Below the pieces are notes generated by a model. The model did no database searches. It was not told where the DNA came from and saw only the letters and a list, made by a program, of their open reading frames with translations. A stretch of DNA of 5,709 nucleotides from Archangium sp. GTDB lineage: Bacteria; Myxococcota; Myxococcia; Myxococcales; Myxococcaceae. The stretch spans positions 1 through 5,709 of the forward strand of contig JAEUJT010000097.1 of the NCBI GenBank assembly GCA_016793525.1, written 5' to 3'. This document shows positions 1 to 5,709 of the stretch, piece after piece (the first letter of the stretch is position 1; the number at the start of each line of letters is the position of its first letter). The position numbers and the translations under genes were made by a program.

Positions 1-1
1 C

Positions 2-139
2 GATCTCCAGGTGCACCGGAGAACCGGCGAGTGGTACCGCGCGCAGCTGGAGCCCCACTTCCAACAGCTCGGGCTCGGGTACTGGAGCAAGCGAGACGCG
101 GGGCTCGTCTTCTACGAGCTCGAGACACCGGCGGCGTGA
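2..139 (+). CDS. C-terminal end of an unrecognised protein (partial)
   Basis: An open frame enters from the left edge and ends at TGA 137-139, giving the last 45 residues of a protein. The tail is rich in aromatic and charged residues (motifs such as GEWYRAQLEP, GYWSKRD and LVFYELE) and has no membrane segment. I do not recognise the family from this fragment. Its stop lies one base before the modA GTG at 141, so it is probably co-transcribed with the mod genes. That could point to a molybdenum-related or regulatory role, but this is only guilt by association. The third-position G/C bias matches the neighbouring genes, which supports real coding. An alternative is an unrelated gene whose transcript simply continues into modABC. 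Confidence 0.6.
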   Translation, partial: DLQVHRRTGEWYRAQLEPHFQQLGLGYWSKRDAGLVFYELETPAA

Positions 140-140
140 C

Positions 141-884
141 GTGCGCCGCGGCCTGTACCTCGCCGTCGTGTCGCTGGGCGTCGGGTGCACCAAGCCCTCC
201 CCTTCACCTCCGAGCCCGTTGCGAGTCGCCGCCGCGGCCGATCTCACCCGGGTGTTCTCCGCGCTCGGGCCGCGCTTCACCGCCGAGCACGGGTACCCCC
301 TCACCTTCACCTTCGCGGCCACTGGGGTGTTGGCGAAGCAGCTCGAGCAGGGCGCGCCCTACGGGGTCTTCGCGGCCGCCGACACTGCAGCCGTCGACGC
401 GGCCATCGCCTCTGGAGCGTGCCGCGCTCCCACCCGCCACCTCTTCGCCCGAGGGCGTCTCGCGGTGGTGACGGCGGCGAACGTCGAACCGCCACGCTCG
501 CTCGCTGAGCTGTCGAACGCCCGCTTCACCCGCATCGCCATCGCCAACCCGGCCCATGCGCCGTACGGCCGCGCCGCGATGGCCGCCCTCACTGCCGCGG
601 GAATTGCCGACGGCGTGCGCGCGAAGCTCGTCTACGCCGACAACGTGGCCCACGCGCTGACGCTGGTGGCGACGGGCAACGCCGAAGCGGGGCTCATCTC
701 TCGAGCGCTCCTCACCACAGATGCCGGGACGCCAGTCGACAGCGCGCTCCACACGCCGATCGATCAAGCCCTGGTGGCCTGCGCCGCGCACCCGGGCGCC
801 GAGGCGTTCATCGACTTCGTGCTGGGCCACGCCGACGCCTTCGCGGCCCACGGCTTCGAGCAGCCCGCGGAGCCCCAGCGGTGA
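141..884 (+). CDS. modA: ModA: molybdate-type ABC transporter substrate-binding lipoprotein
   Basis: 247 residues with a GTG start. It binds oxyanion (molybdate, possibly tungstate) outside the inner membrane and delivers it to ModB. A short hydrophobic N-terminus ends in GVGC, giving a probable lipoprotein cysteine at residue 16, although the box is not canonical because Gly replaces Leu at -3. A Ser/Pro-rich linker follows (18-26). Family landmarks appear in order: VAAAADL (29-35), the first binding loop FAATGVLAKQLEQGAP (58-73), FAAAD (77-81), IANPAHAPYGRAA (134-146), and DNVAHALTLVATGNAEAGLIS (167-187). Length suits the family. The usual SSG of the binding loop is ATG here, and the Asp common in GAPxDVF is Gly75. 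The start is the only one that includes the signal segment, and it lies 1 nt after the previous stop. No strong Shine-Dalgarno is seen, so coupling to the upstream gene is likely. Specificity between molybdate and tungstate cannot be settled from sequence. Confidence 0.9.
   Translation: MRRGLYLAVVSLGVGCTKPSPSPPSPLRVAAAADLTRVFSALGPRFTAEHGYPLTFTFAATGVLAKQLEQGAPYGVFAAADTAAVDAAIASGACRAPTRHLFARGRLAVVTAANVEPPRSLAELSNARFTRIAIANPAHAPYGRAAMAALTAAGIADGVRAKLVYADNVAHALTLVATGNAEAGLISRALLTTDAGTPVDSALHTPIDQALVACAAHPGAEAFIDFVLGHADAFAAHGFEQPAEPQR
869..872 (+). promoter_or_regulatory. Ribosome binding site of modB inside modA
   Basis: GGAG lies 8 nt before the GTG at 881, within the last codons of modA. With the GTGA stop/start overlap it supports GTG 881 as the modB start and re-initiation by ribosomes leaving modA. 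Confidence 0.55.
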
Positions 885-1531
885 CACACCCGCTCGTGCT
901 GTCGTTCTCGGTGGCGGCGCTCGCCACGTTCCTGGCAACCACCCTCGCGCTGGCGTTGGGGCTCCTCACCGCGCACCGGCGCGTCGTCTGGCTCGACGCG
1001 ATTCTCACCGCGCCGCTGGTGCTTCCTCCAACGGTGCTCGGCTACGCGTTGCTGGTGACGCTCGGCCGAGGGAGCGCGCTGGGCCAGGCGTTCGAGCGAT
1101 TCTCCGGGAGGCCGCTGGCGTTCTCCTTCGCCGGCATCGTCACCGCGGCGGTGCTGACCTCACTCCCGCTGGTGCTGCAGTCGGTGCGGGCGGCGATCGA
1201 AGGCGTCGACGTCACCCTCCTCCAGGCGGCGAAGACGTTGGGCGCGTCGCCGTGGCAGGTCACCGTGGGCATCACCCTCCCCCTCGCCTCGCGGGGCATC
1301 GCGGCGGGGGTGGTGCTCGGCTTCGCCCGCGCGCTGGGCGACTTCGGGGTGACGCTGATGTTCGGCGGGAGCCTCCCGGGTGAGACGCGCACCGCGGCGC
1401 TGGAGATCTACGACGCGTTCCTCAGCGGTGACGAGGCCACGGCGCAGCGCCTCTCCTTCACGCTGGCCGCCGTGGGCATCGCGTTGGTGGCGGGCACGCT
1501 CATGCTGGCGAGGCGGCCGCACCGTGACTGA
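881..1531 (+). CDS. modB: ModB: molybdate ABC transporter permease
   Basis: 216 residues, the inner-membrane channel subunit that acts as a dimer with ModA and ModC. Hydrophobic segments lie at about residues 5-29, 38-61, 80-101, 139-163 and 193-210. Hallmarks of the ModB family are TAPLVLPPTVLGYALL (43-58), the cytoplasmic EAA-type coupling loop QAAKTLGASPWQVTVGITLP (115-134), which docks on the ATPase, and ARALGDFGVTLMFGGSLPG (149-167) followed by an ETRT stretch. The family's usual GEFG reads GDFG (153-156), a conservative change. The GTG start overlaps the modA stop as GTGA, with GGAG at 869-872 placed 8 nt upstream. This fixes the start and indicates translational coupling. The length is normal for a stand-alone ModB, so it is not a ModBC fusion. 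Confidence 0.95.
   Translation: MTHPLVLSFSVAALATFLATTLALALGLLTAHRRVVWLDAILTAPLVLPPTVLGYALLVTLGRGSALGQAFERFSGRPLAFSFAGIVTAAVLTSLPLVLQSVRAAIEGVDVTLLQAAKTLGASPWQVTVGITLPLASRGIAAGVVLGFARALGDFGVTLMFGGSLPGETRTAALEIYDAFLSGDEATAQRLSFTLAAVGIALVAGTLMLARRPHRD
1510..1513 (+). promoter_or_regulatory. Ribosome binding site of modC inside modB
   Basis: GAGG lies 10 nt before the GTG at 1524, within the last codons of modB. It supports the 1524 start over upstream in-frame starts that would be buried in modB. Confidence 0.45.
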
Positions 1532-2165
1532 CGCGCTCTCGGTCGACGTGGCGTACCGCTTCGCCACCGGCTTTACCGTACACGTCGCCCGCTCGTTTCC
1601 TCCCGGGCTGACGGTGCTCAAGGGCCCGTCTGGCGCGGGGAAGACCACCGCGCTGCACCTCATCGCCGGGCTGCTGAAGGCCCAGCGCGGGCACGTACGA
1701 CTCGGCGCGGAGACGTGGCTCGACACGGAGACCTCGACCTACGTCGCTCCGGAGCGGCGCGGGGCTGGGCTGGTGTTCCAATCGGGCGCGCTTTTCCCCC
1801 ACCTCACGGCGTTGGAGAACGTGGGCTTCGCGCTCCCATCGTCGCGGCGGCCGCAGGCGATGCAGTGGCTCGAGCGGCTGCGCGTCGGGCACGTCGCGCA
1901 CCGCAAGCCGGCGTCCTTCAGCGGAGGAGAAGCGCAGCGGGTGGCGATCGCCCGGGTGCTGGTGCGCTCCCCGCGGGTGCTGCTGCTCGACGAGCCCTTC
2001 GCCGCGCTCGACGATGCGCTGCGCGACGAGCTGTTCGCCGATCTCTCGGCGCTCCTCGCGGCGAACCCGGTGCCGTGTGTGTTGGTGACCCACGACACGC
2101 TGCGAACGAGCGCCCCGGTATGCACCATGCGCAACGGAACACTGGCGGCCGAGACGACGGGGTAG
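1524..2165 (+). CDS. modC: ModC: molybdate transporter ATP-binding protein, short form without a Mop/TOBE domain
   Basis: 213 residues, a cytoplasmic ATPase that powers ModB. All ABC motifs are present: Walker A GPSGAGKTT (34-42), Q-loop Gln86 in VFQSGALFPHLTALENV, signature SGGEAQRVAIAR (133-144), Walker B VLLLDEP (152-158), D-loop ALD (161-163) and switch His190 in VTHD. The protein ends about 20 residues after the switch histidine, whereas well-studied ModC proteins are about 350 residues and carry a C-terminal oxyanion-binding Mop/TOBE region. The frame closes cleanly at TAG 2163-2165 and no Mop-like sequence follows in the short spacer, so this looks like a natural short form. I chose GTG 1524 because it overlaps the modB stop by 8 nt, has GAGG 10 nt upstream (1510-1513) and begins right before the first beta strand. 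The frame is open further upstream, but that part is a shadow of modB. Confidence 0.95.
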   Translation: MTDALSVDVAYRFATGFTVHVARSFPPGLTVLKGPSGAGKTTALHLIAGLLKAQRGHVRLGAETWLDTETSTYVAPERRGAGLVFQSGALFPHLTALENVGFALPSSRRPQAMQWLERLRVGHVAHRKPASFSGGEAQRVAIARVLVRSPRVLLLDEPFAALDDALRDELFADLSALLAANPVPCVLVTHDTLRTSAPVCTMRNGTLAAETTG

Positions 2166-2231
2166 CGGCGCGCCGGAGGCCACCCATGTCAGCCGAATTT
2201 CGAGCCGGGGGATCGGCTACGGTGCGCGCCC
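2166..2231 (+). promoter_or_regulatory. modC-hutH spacer with possible hutH promoter and leader signals
   Basis: This 66-nt gap is the only non-coding stretch of note. It opens with a perfect 10-bp palindrome, CGGCGCGCCG (2166-2175), without loop or T-run, so it does not look like an intrinsic terminator. CGGAGG (2174-2179) precedes an ATG at 2186 with 6-nt spacing, but that ATG is out of frame with hutH. CGAA-T-TTCG (2194-2202) is a small dyad, and AGCCG/CGGCT (2203-2207 and 2214-2218) could form a 5-bp hairpin. TACGGT (2218-2223) resembles a -10 box and lies only 8 nt before the hutH ATG, which would give a leaderless or nearly leaderless mRNA. No convincing -35 is seen. Each element is weak on its own. 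Confidence 0.25.
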
Positions 2232-3764
2232 ATGAAGCCCTTGGTCATCGATGGAAATGGCCTCACGCTCGAGCACCTGCACGACGTGGCCTTTCGCAAC
2301 CGCGCGGTGGAGCTCTCCGCCGACGCCCGCACCCGAGTCACTCGCGCCCGCGCCCTGGTCGATGAGCGCGCCGCCGGCGACGAGCCGGTCTACGGCGTGA
2401 ACACCGGCTTCGGCACGCTGGCCGAGGTGCGCATCGAGAAGAACGACCTGCGCCAGCTGCAGCGAAACCTGATCCTCTCCCACGCGGCCGGGGTCGGCTC
2501 GCCGCTCTCCATTCCCGAGGCGCGCGCGCTGCTGCTGCTGCGCTGCAACGTGCTGGCGAAGGGCTTCTCGGGCATTCGGCTCTCCACGCTCGAGCTGGGC
2601 ATGGAGCTGCTCAACCGCGGCGTCACGCCGGTGGTGCCCGATCGCGGCAGCGTCGGCGCCTCGGGCGATCTCGCGCCGCTCGCCCACCTGGCGCTGGTGA
2701 TCATCGGAGAAGGTGAGGCGTTCGTCGACGGGCAGCGGCTCCCCGCGCGCGCGGCGCTGAGCAAGGTTGGGCTCGAGCCGGTGGTGCTCGAGGCGAAAGA
2801 GGGCCTCACGCTGGTCAACGGCACCCAGGCCATGGGCGCGGTGGGCGTGCCGGCGCTGCTGCAGGCCGAGGCGCTGGCCGAGCTGTTCGATCTCGCCGGA
2901 GCGATGACGGTCGAGGGCCTCCTGGGCTCACACAAGCCGTTCCTCGCCGCGGTGGCCGACGTGCGGCCGCACCCGGGCCATGTCGCGGTGGCCAACAACC
3001 TGCGCGCGCTCCTGGCCGGCAGCGCGCTGGTCGACACCCACGCCAACTGCGCCAAGGTGCAAGACCCCTACTCGCTGCGCTGCATGCCGCAGGTGCACGG
3101 CTCGGCGCGCGAGGCGCTCTCGATGTGCCGCCGCATCTTCGAGGTCGAGGTCAACGCCGGTACCGACAACCCGCTCGTCTTCGCGGAGACGCGGGAGATC
3201 ATCTCCGCCGGCAACTTTCACGGGCAGCCGCTGTCGCTCGCGCTCGACGTGCTGGCGATCGGCGTCACCCAGCTCATGGCGATCAGCGAGCGGCGCGTGG
3301 AGCAGATGGTGAACCCCTCGCTCTCCGGGCTCCCGCCGTTCCTCGCCAAGAACCCGGGCCTCAACTCGGGCTTCATGATCGCCCAGGTCACCGCCGCCGC
3401 GCTCGTGGCGGAGTCGCGCATCTTGAGCCACCCCGCGTCGGTCGACTCCATCCCCTCCTCGGCCGGCCGCGAAGATCACGTGTCGATGGGTATGACCGCG
3501 GCGCTCAAGGCGCGCTCGGTGGTCGACCACGCCAAACACGTGCTGGCCATCGAGCTGCTCGTCGCCAGCCAGGCGCTCGACTTCCGTGCGCCCGTCCGTC
3601 CTGGCAGGGGGCCGCTCGCCGCACACACACTCATTCGCAGCCGGGTGCCGACGATGGAGGTCGATCGAGAGCTGCACCGAGACATCGGGGCCGTTGTGGC
3701 CCTGCTCGACTCGGGAGAACTGCTGCACGCCGTACGCCGCGCATGCTACGAGCCACACGCATGA
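2232..3764 (+). CDS. hutH: HutH: histidine ammonia-lyase
   Basis: 510 residues, the size of classic HutH. It is a cytoplasmic enzyme, normally a homotetramer, that converts L-histidine to trans-urocanate and ammonia, the first step of the Hut pathway. The MIO electrophile forms from Ala143-Ser144-Gly145 within [15 protein letters not shown]. Other family residues sit one position from, or exactly at, the Pseudomonas numbering: Tyr54 (VYGVNTGFG), the Ser83-His84 selectivity pair (LSHAAGVG), Asn196 (LVNGTQAM), Tyr280 and Arg283 ([14 protein letters not shown]), Phe329 (GNFHGQP) and Glu414 ([12 protein letters not shown]). Ser-His in the selectivity position favours histidine over tyrosine or phenylalanine. 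ATG 2232 gives the expected N-terminus, and no in-frame start lies between the modC stop and it. No good Shine-Dalgarno precedes it. The rest of the Hut pathway is not in the window, and the gene overlaps the next one by 4 nt. A tyrosine lyase or aminomutase is an unlikely alternative. Confidence 0.97.
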   Translation: MKPLVIDGNGLTLEHLHDVAFRNRAVELSADARTRVTRARALVDERAAGDEPVYGVNTGFGTLAEVRIEKNDLRQLQRNLILSHAAGVGSPLSIPEARALLLLRCNVLAKGFSGIRLSTLELGMELLNRGVTPVVPDRGSVGASGDLAPLAHLALVIIGEGEAFVDGQRLPARAALSKVGLEPVVLEAKEGLTLVNGTQAMGAVGVPALLQAEALAELFDLAGAMTVEGLLGSHKPFLAAVADVRPHPGHVAVANNLRALLAGSALVDTHANCAKVQDPYSLRCMPQVHGSAREALSMCRRIFEVEVNAGTDNPLVFAETREIISAGNFHGQPLSLALDVLAIGVTQLMAISERRVEQMVNPSLSGLPPFLAKNPGLNSGFMIAQVTAAALVAESRILSHPASVDSIPSSAGREDHVSMGMTAALKARSVVDHAKHVLAIELLVASQALDFRAPVRPGRGPLAAHTLIRSRVPTMEVDRELHRDIGAVVALLDSGELLHAVRRACYEPHA

Positions 3765-5709
3765 GTGGGAACGAACCTCCTCGAACCCTATCGACCGCAA
3801 TTCCGGCGATTCCACTCCCGACCCAGCCCCCCCCACCGGCGACGGCGAGTGAAGACGAGGCCCGCGCACGGGTCACCGCGCTCGACCGCGAAGCCCGGGC
3901 GCTGGGCAACTCCCCCTCGGCCGCGCTGATCTTCCACGAGATCGGCCTGCTCTGGGAGTCGCCGCTCAAGCAGCCGCGCAACGCCGCCATGGCGTACCAG
4001 AGCGCGTTCAAGCTTGCGCCCCGCTTCCTCGCCAACATCCGCGCTGCGCGCCGGCTCTTCGCCGAGGTCGGCAACTGGATGATGGTGGTCACGCTGATCG
4101 ACGCCGAGTACCAGGCCACCGAGGCCCGGCGCGGCAAGGCGGCGCTGCTCCTCGAGAAGGGGCTCATTCTCGAGACCCGCTTGTCGAAAGAGGCCGAAGG
4201 CCTGGCGGCGATGAACCAGTGCCTGGCGCTCGAGCCCGACGACGTGACGCTGCTGGTGCAGCTCGAGCACGTGTTCAGCGAGAAGGGCGACTACACCTCG
4301 CTGGTGAAGGTGTATCGGCTGCTGGCGACCGCTGTGGCCGAAGATGGCGCGCGCGCGCATTTCCTCACCACCGCGGGGCTGCTGCTCGAAGATCGGCTCA
4401 AAGACCCGATCGGGGCGGCGGTGCTGATCCGCGAGGCGTTCGGCATCGACCGGAGAGATCCCCAGCTGCTCGCGGCCATGAAGCGGGTGGCCCAGCGAGA
4501 AGGCACCGTCGACGAAGAGCTGGCGGCGCTCGCGGCCGAGGCCGAAGGGCAAGGGGCGCTTGCGGGCCCGACGTTCCTCCTCATCGCCAAGGCCTACGAA
4601 CGCCTGAGCCGGCCCGAAGACGCGCTGGCGGCGCTGCTCGCGGCGCGGCGGGTCAGCCCTGGAGACCCGCTCGTCTTGGCCGAGCTCGCGCGCATCTACG
4701 AAGGCCAGGGCCGCTTCGACGAGCTGTCTGACGTGCTGTTGGCGTGGGTGAAAAACGTCACCGACGAAAATGAGTTCGTCTCCATCAACCTCCGCCTCGC
4801 GGCGCTCTACGAAGAGCAGCTCAACCGCGACGCCGAGGCGATCGCGCGGTACCAAGCGATTCTCGAGCGGGTGCCCGGCCATGGGCCGGCGCTGATCGGG
4901 CTGGGCAAGCGCTACTTTCGCGGCCAGAACTGGCAGGGGCTGCTCGAGACCTACGAGGCCGAGGCCGCCGCGGCCGATGACGCGCGCACCAAAGCGGGCC
5001 GCATCTACAAGGCGGCGGAGACGCTCGAAGAACGCCTCGGGCGGGTCGACGAGGCCATCGTTCGACTCAACCAGTGCCTGCAGGTCTCGCCCGGTTACCT
5101 CCCGGCGCAGAAGGCCCTCACCCGGCTCTACGAGAAGCTCGGCCGCTGGAGCGAGCTGGTCGCGATGTACGAGAGCGACTTGATGCAGACGAGCGACCGC
5201 GAGCAGCAGGTCACCACGCTCAACAAGATCGCCGCGCTCTACGAAGATCGGCTCAACGACGTGCCCCGGGCCATCGACTCCCTCAAGCGCGTGTCTGATC
5301 TCTCGCCCGATCACCTCCCCACCTTGCGCAACCTGGGGCGCCTCTTCGAGCGCGCGGGCTTGTGGCAAGACCTGCTCGCGCTCAACCAGCAAGAATCGCG
5401 GCTCGCCAACGACACCAAGCAGGTCGTCTCGCTCGCGCACCGCAGCGCCGAGATCCTCGAGGAGCACCTGAGAGATCGCCCCGCGGCCATCACCGCCTGG
5501 GAGCGGGTGCTGCAGCTGTCGCCCAACTACCTCCCCGCCCTGCGCGCGCTCGGCCGGCTGTACGACCAAGACGGCCGCTGGGAGGCGCTGGCCAACATGT
5601 ACCGGGCCGAGGCTGAAATCTCCGCGTCGACCGAGCAGGCCGCGGCGCTGATCCAGCGCATCGGCGAGCTGGCGGAGCACAAGCCCAAGAATGAGAACAC
5701 CGCCATCGC
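3761..5709 (+). CDS. Large tetratricopeptide-type repeat protein (partial, runs off the right edge)
   Basis: At least 649 residues with no stop before the edge. The ATG overlaps the hutH TGA as ATGA, which fixes the start and implies translational coupling; no separate Shine-Dalgarno is evident. Residues 1-30 are Pro/Thr/Ser-rich with a run of prolines near 23-26, and there is no signal peptide or membrane segment, so a cytoplasmic location is likely. Residues about 41-98 form an incomplete first repeat ([12 protein letters not shown] is TPR-like). From residue 99 the protein is a continuous array of 72-residue units of paired helical hairpins, typified by [17 protein letters not shown] and LSPxYLPAL. 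TPR arrays usually serve as protein-binding scaffolds; the partner here is unknown. Codons in residues 9-18 include CTA, GCA, ATT and CCA, less GC-biased than the body. No enzymatic domain appears in the visible part; one could lie beyond the edge. The family call (TPR-like) is firm, the function is not. Confidence 0.9.
   Translation, partial: MSGNEPPRTLSTAIPAIPLPTQPPPPATASEDEARARVTALDREARALGNSPSAALIFHEIGLLWESPLKQPRNAAMAYQSAFKLAPRFLANIRAARRLFAEVGNWMMVVTLIDAEYQATEARRGKAALLLEKGLILETRLSKEAEGLAAMNQCLALEPDDVTLLVQLEHVFSEKGDYTSLVKVYRLLATAVAEDGARAHFLTTAGLLLEDRLKDPIGAAVLIREAFGIDRRDPQLLAAMKRVAQREGTVDEELAALAAEAEGQGALAGPTFLLIAKAYERLSRPEDALAALLAARRVSPGDPLVLAELARIYEGQGRFDELSDVLLAWVKNVTDENEFVSINLRLAALYEEQLNRDAEAIARYQAILERVPGHGPALIGLGKRYFRGQNWQGLLETYEAEAAAADDARTKAGRIYKAAETLEERLGRVDEAIVRLNQCLQVSPGYLPAQKALTRLYEKLGRWSELVAMYESDLMQTSDREQQVTTLNKIAALYEDRLNDVPRAIDSLKRVSDLSPDHLPTLRNLGRLFERAGLWQDLLALNQQESRLANDTKQVVSLAHRSAEILEEHLRDRPAAITAWERVLQLSPNYLPALRALGRLYDQDGRWEALANMYRAEAEISASTEQAAALIQRIGELAEHKPKNENTAI
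4055..5709 (+). repeat. Tandem 72-residue (216-nt) TPR-pair units
   Basis: Read in the frame of the TPR gene, units begin at 4055, 4271, 4487, 4694, 4910, 5126, 5342 and 5558. Their lengths are 72, 72, 69, 72, 72, 72 and 72 residues, then 50 residues to the edge. Unit positions 1-8 follow a pattern like LYExxGRW, with Gly at position 6 in seven of eight units and an aromatic at position 8 in seven of eight. Positions 37-43 resemble ALYEERL, positions 49-50 are usually Ala-Ile, and positions 58-70 resemble LxLSPxYLPALxAL. Units 4 to 7 (4694-5557) align without a single gap. The third unit is three residues short. DNA identity between units looks moderate, so this is an old protein repeat rather than a recent DNA duplication. 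Confidence 0.85.

Noticed and set aside
204..938. A 244-codon - strand frame opposite modA
   Set aside because: It is the complement of a well-supported binding-protein gene and its Arg/Gly-rich translation has no recognisable motif.
1380..1523. An N-terminal extension of modC by 48 codons
   Set aside because: The extra residues are an Arg/Trp/Ser-rich shadow of modB; the ABC fold begins directly after GTG 1524.
2166..2175. CGGCGCGCCG palindrome after the modC stop as a transcription terminator
   Set aside because: It has no loop and no following T-run, and such GC palindromes arise often by chance at this base composition.
2232..3764. hutH as a tyrosine/phenylalanine ammonia-lyase or aminomutase of secondary metabolism
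   Set aside because: The Ser83-His84 selectivity pair, Glu414 and the 510-residue length all match histidine ammonia-lyase, and no biosynthetic cluster genes are adjacent.
2928..3869. A 313-codon - strand frame opposite the end of hutH
   Set aside because: It lies entirely opposite conserved hutH sequence and the coupled TPR start; composition is Arg/His/Gly-rich with no domain features.
3788..5680. A 630-codon open frame on the - strand opposite the TPR gene
   Set aside because: Long antisense frames are common opposite GC-rich genes. Its translation is an Arg/Gly/Glu/Val-rich mirror of the repeat, while the + strand frame has clear TPR motifs and a coupled start.
1..5709. Search for CRISPR arrays, tRNA or rRNA genes, insertion sequences and attachment sites
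   Set aside because: The window is almost fully covered by the six protein genes; no short direct-repeat/spacer pattern, transposase or inverted terminal repeats were seen.

Overview
The window is GC-rich (about 70% by eye, with strong G/C preference at third codon positions) and densely coded on the + strand. It uses GTG starts, short overlaps between genes and a very long repeat protein of tetratricopeptide (TPR) type. This style fits a delta-proteobacterium of the Myxococcota (Cystobacter/Anaeromyxobacter-like). That placement is inferred from composition and gene style, not from a marker gene.

Layout, all + strand. (1) 2-139: the last 45 codons of an unrecognised gene. (2) 141-2165: a complete molybdate-type ABC importer. 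It has a periplasmic binding lipoprotein (modA, 141-884), an inner-membrane permease (modB, 881-1531) and a short ATPase (modC, 1524-2165). The genes are packed with a 1-nt gap, a 4-nt overlap and an 8-nt overlap, so they are almost certainly co-transcribed and translationally coupled, probably together with the upstream fragment. ModC stops after the ATPase core and lacks the usual C-terminal regulatory Mop/TOBE region. (3) 2166-2231: a 66-nt spacer with no clear terminator. It holds a good Shine-Dalgarno/ATG pair in the wrong frame for the next gene and a possible -10 box very close to the next start. (4) 2232-3764: hutH, histidine ammonia-lyase, full length with every expected catalytic residue. 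(5) 3761-5709 and beyond: a large TPR-type protein whose ATG overlaps the hutH stop (ATGA). It runs off the right edge after 649 codons. From residue 99 it is built almost wholly of tandem 72-residue units (216 nt), each equivalent to two helical hairpins.

The mod genes form one functional unit for uptake of molybdate, or possibly tungstate. hutH carries out the first step of histidine breakdown, L-histidine to trans-urocanate plus ammonia. No hutU, hutI or hutG lies in the window; instead hutH is coupled to the TPR gene, whose role is unknown. No RNA genes, insertion sequences, CRISPR arrays or mobile elements were seen. The best candidates for a second look are the regular 72-residue repeat architecture, the hutH-TPR coupling and the unusual hutH leader.
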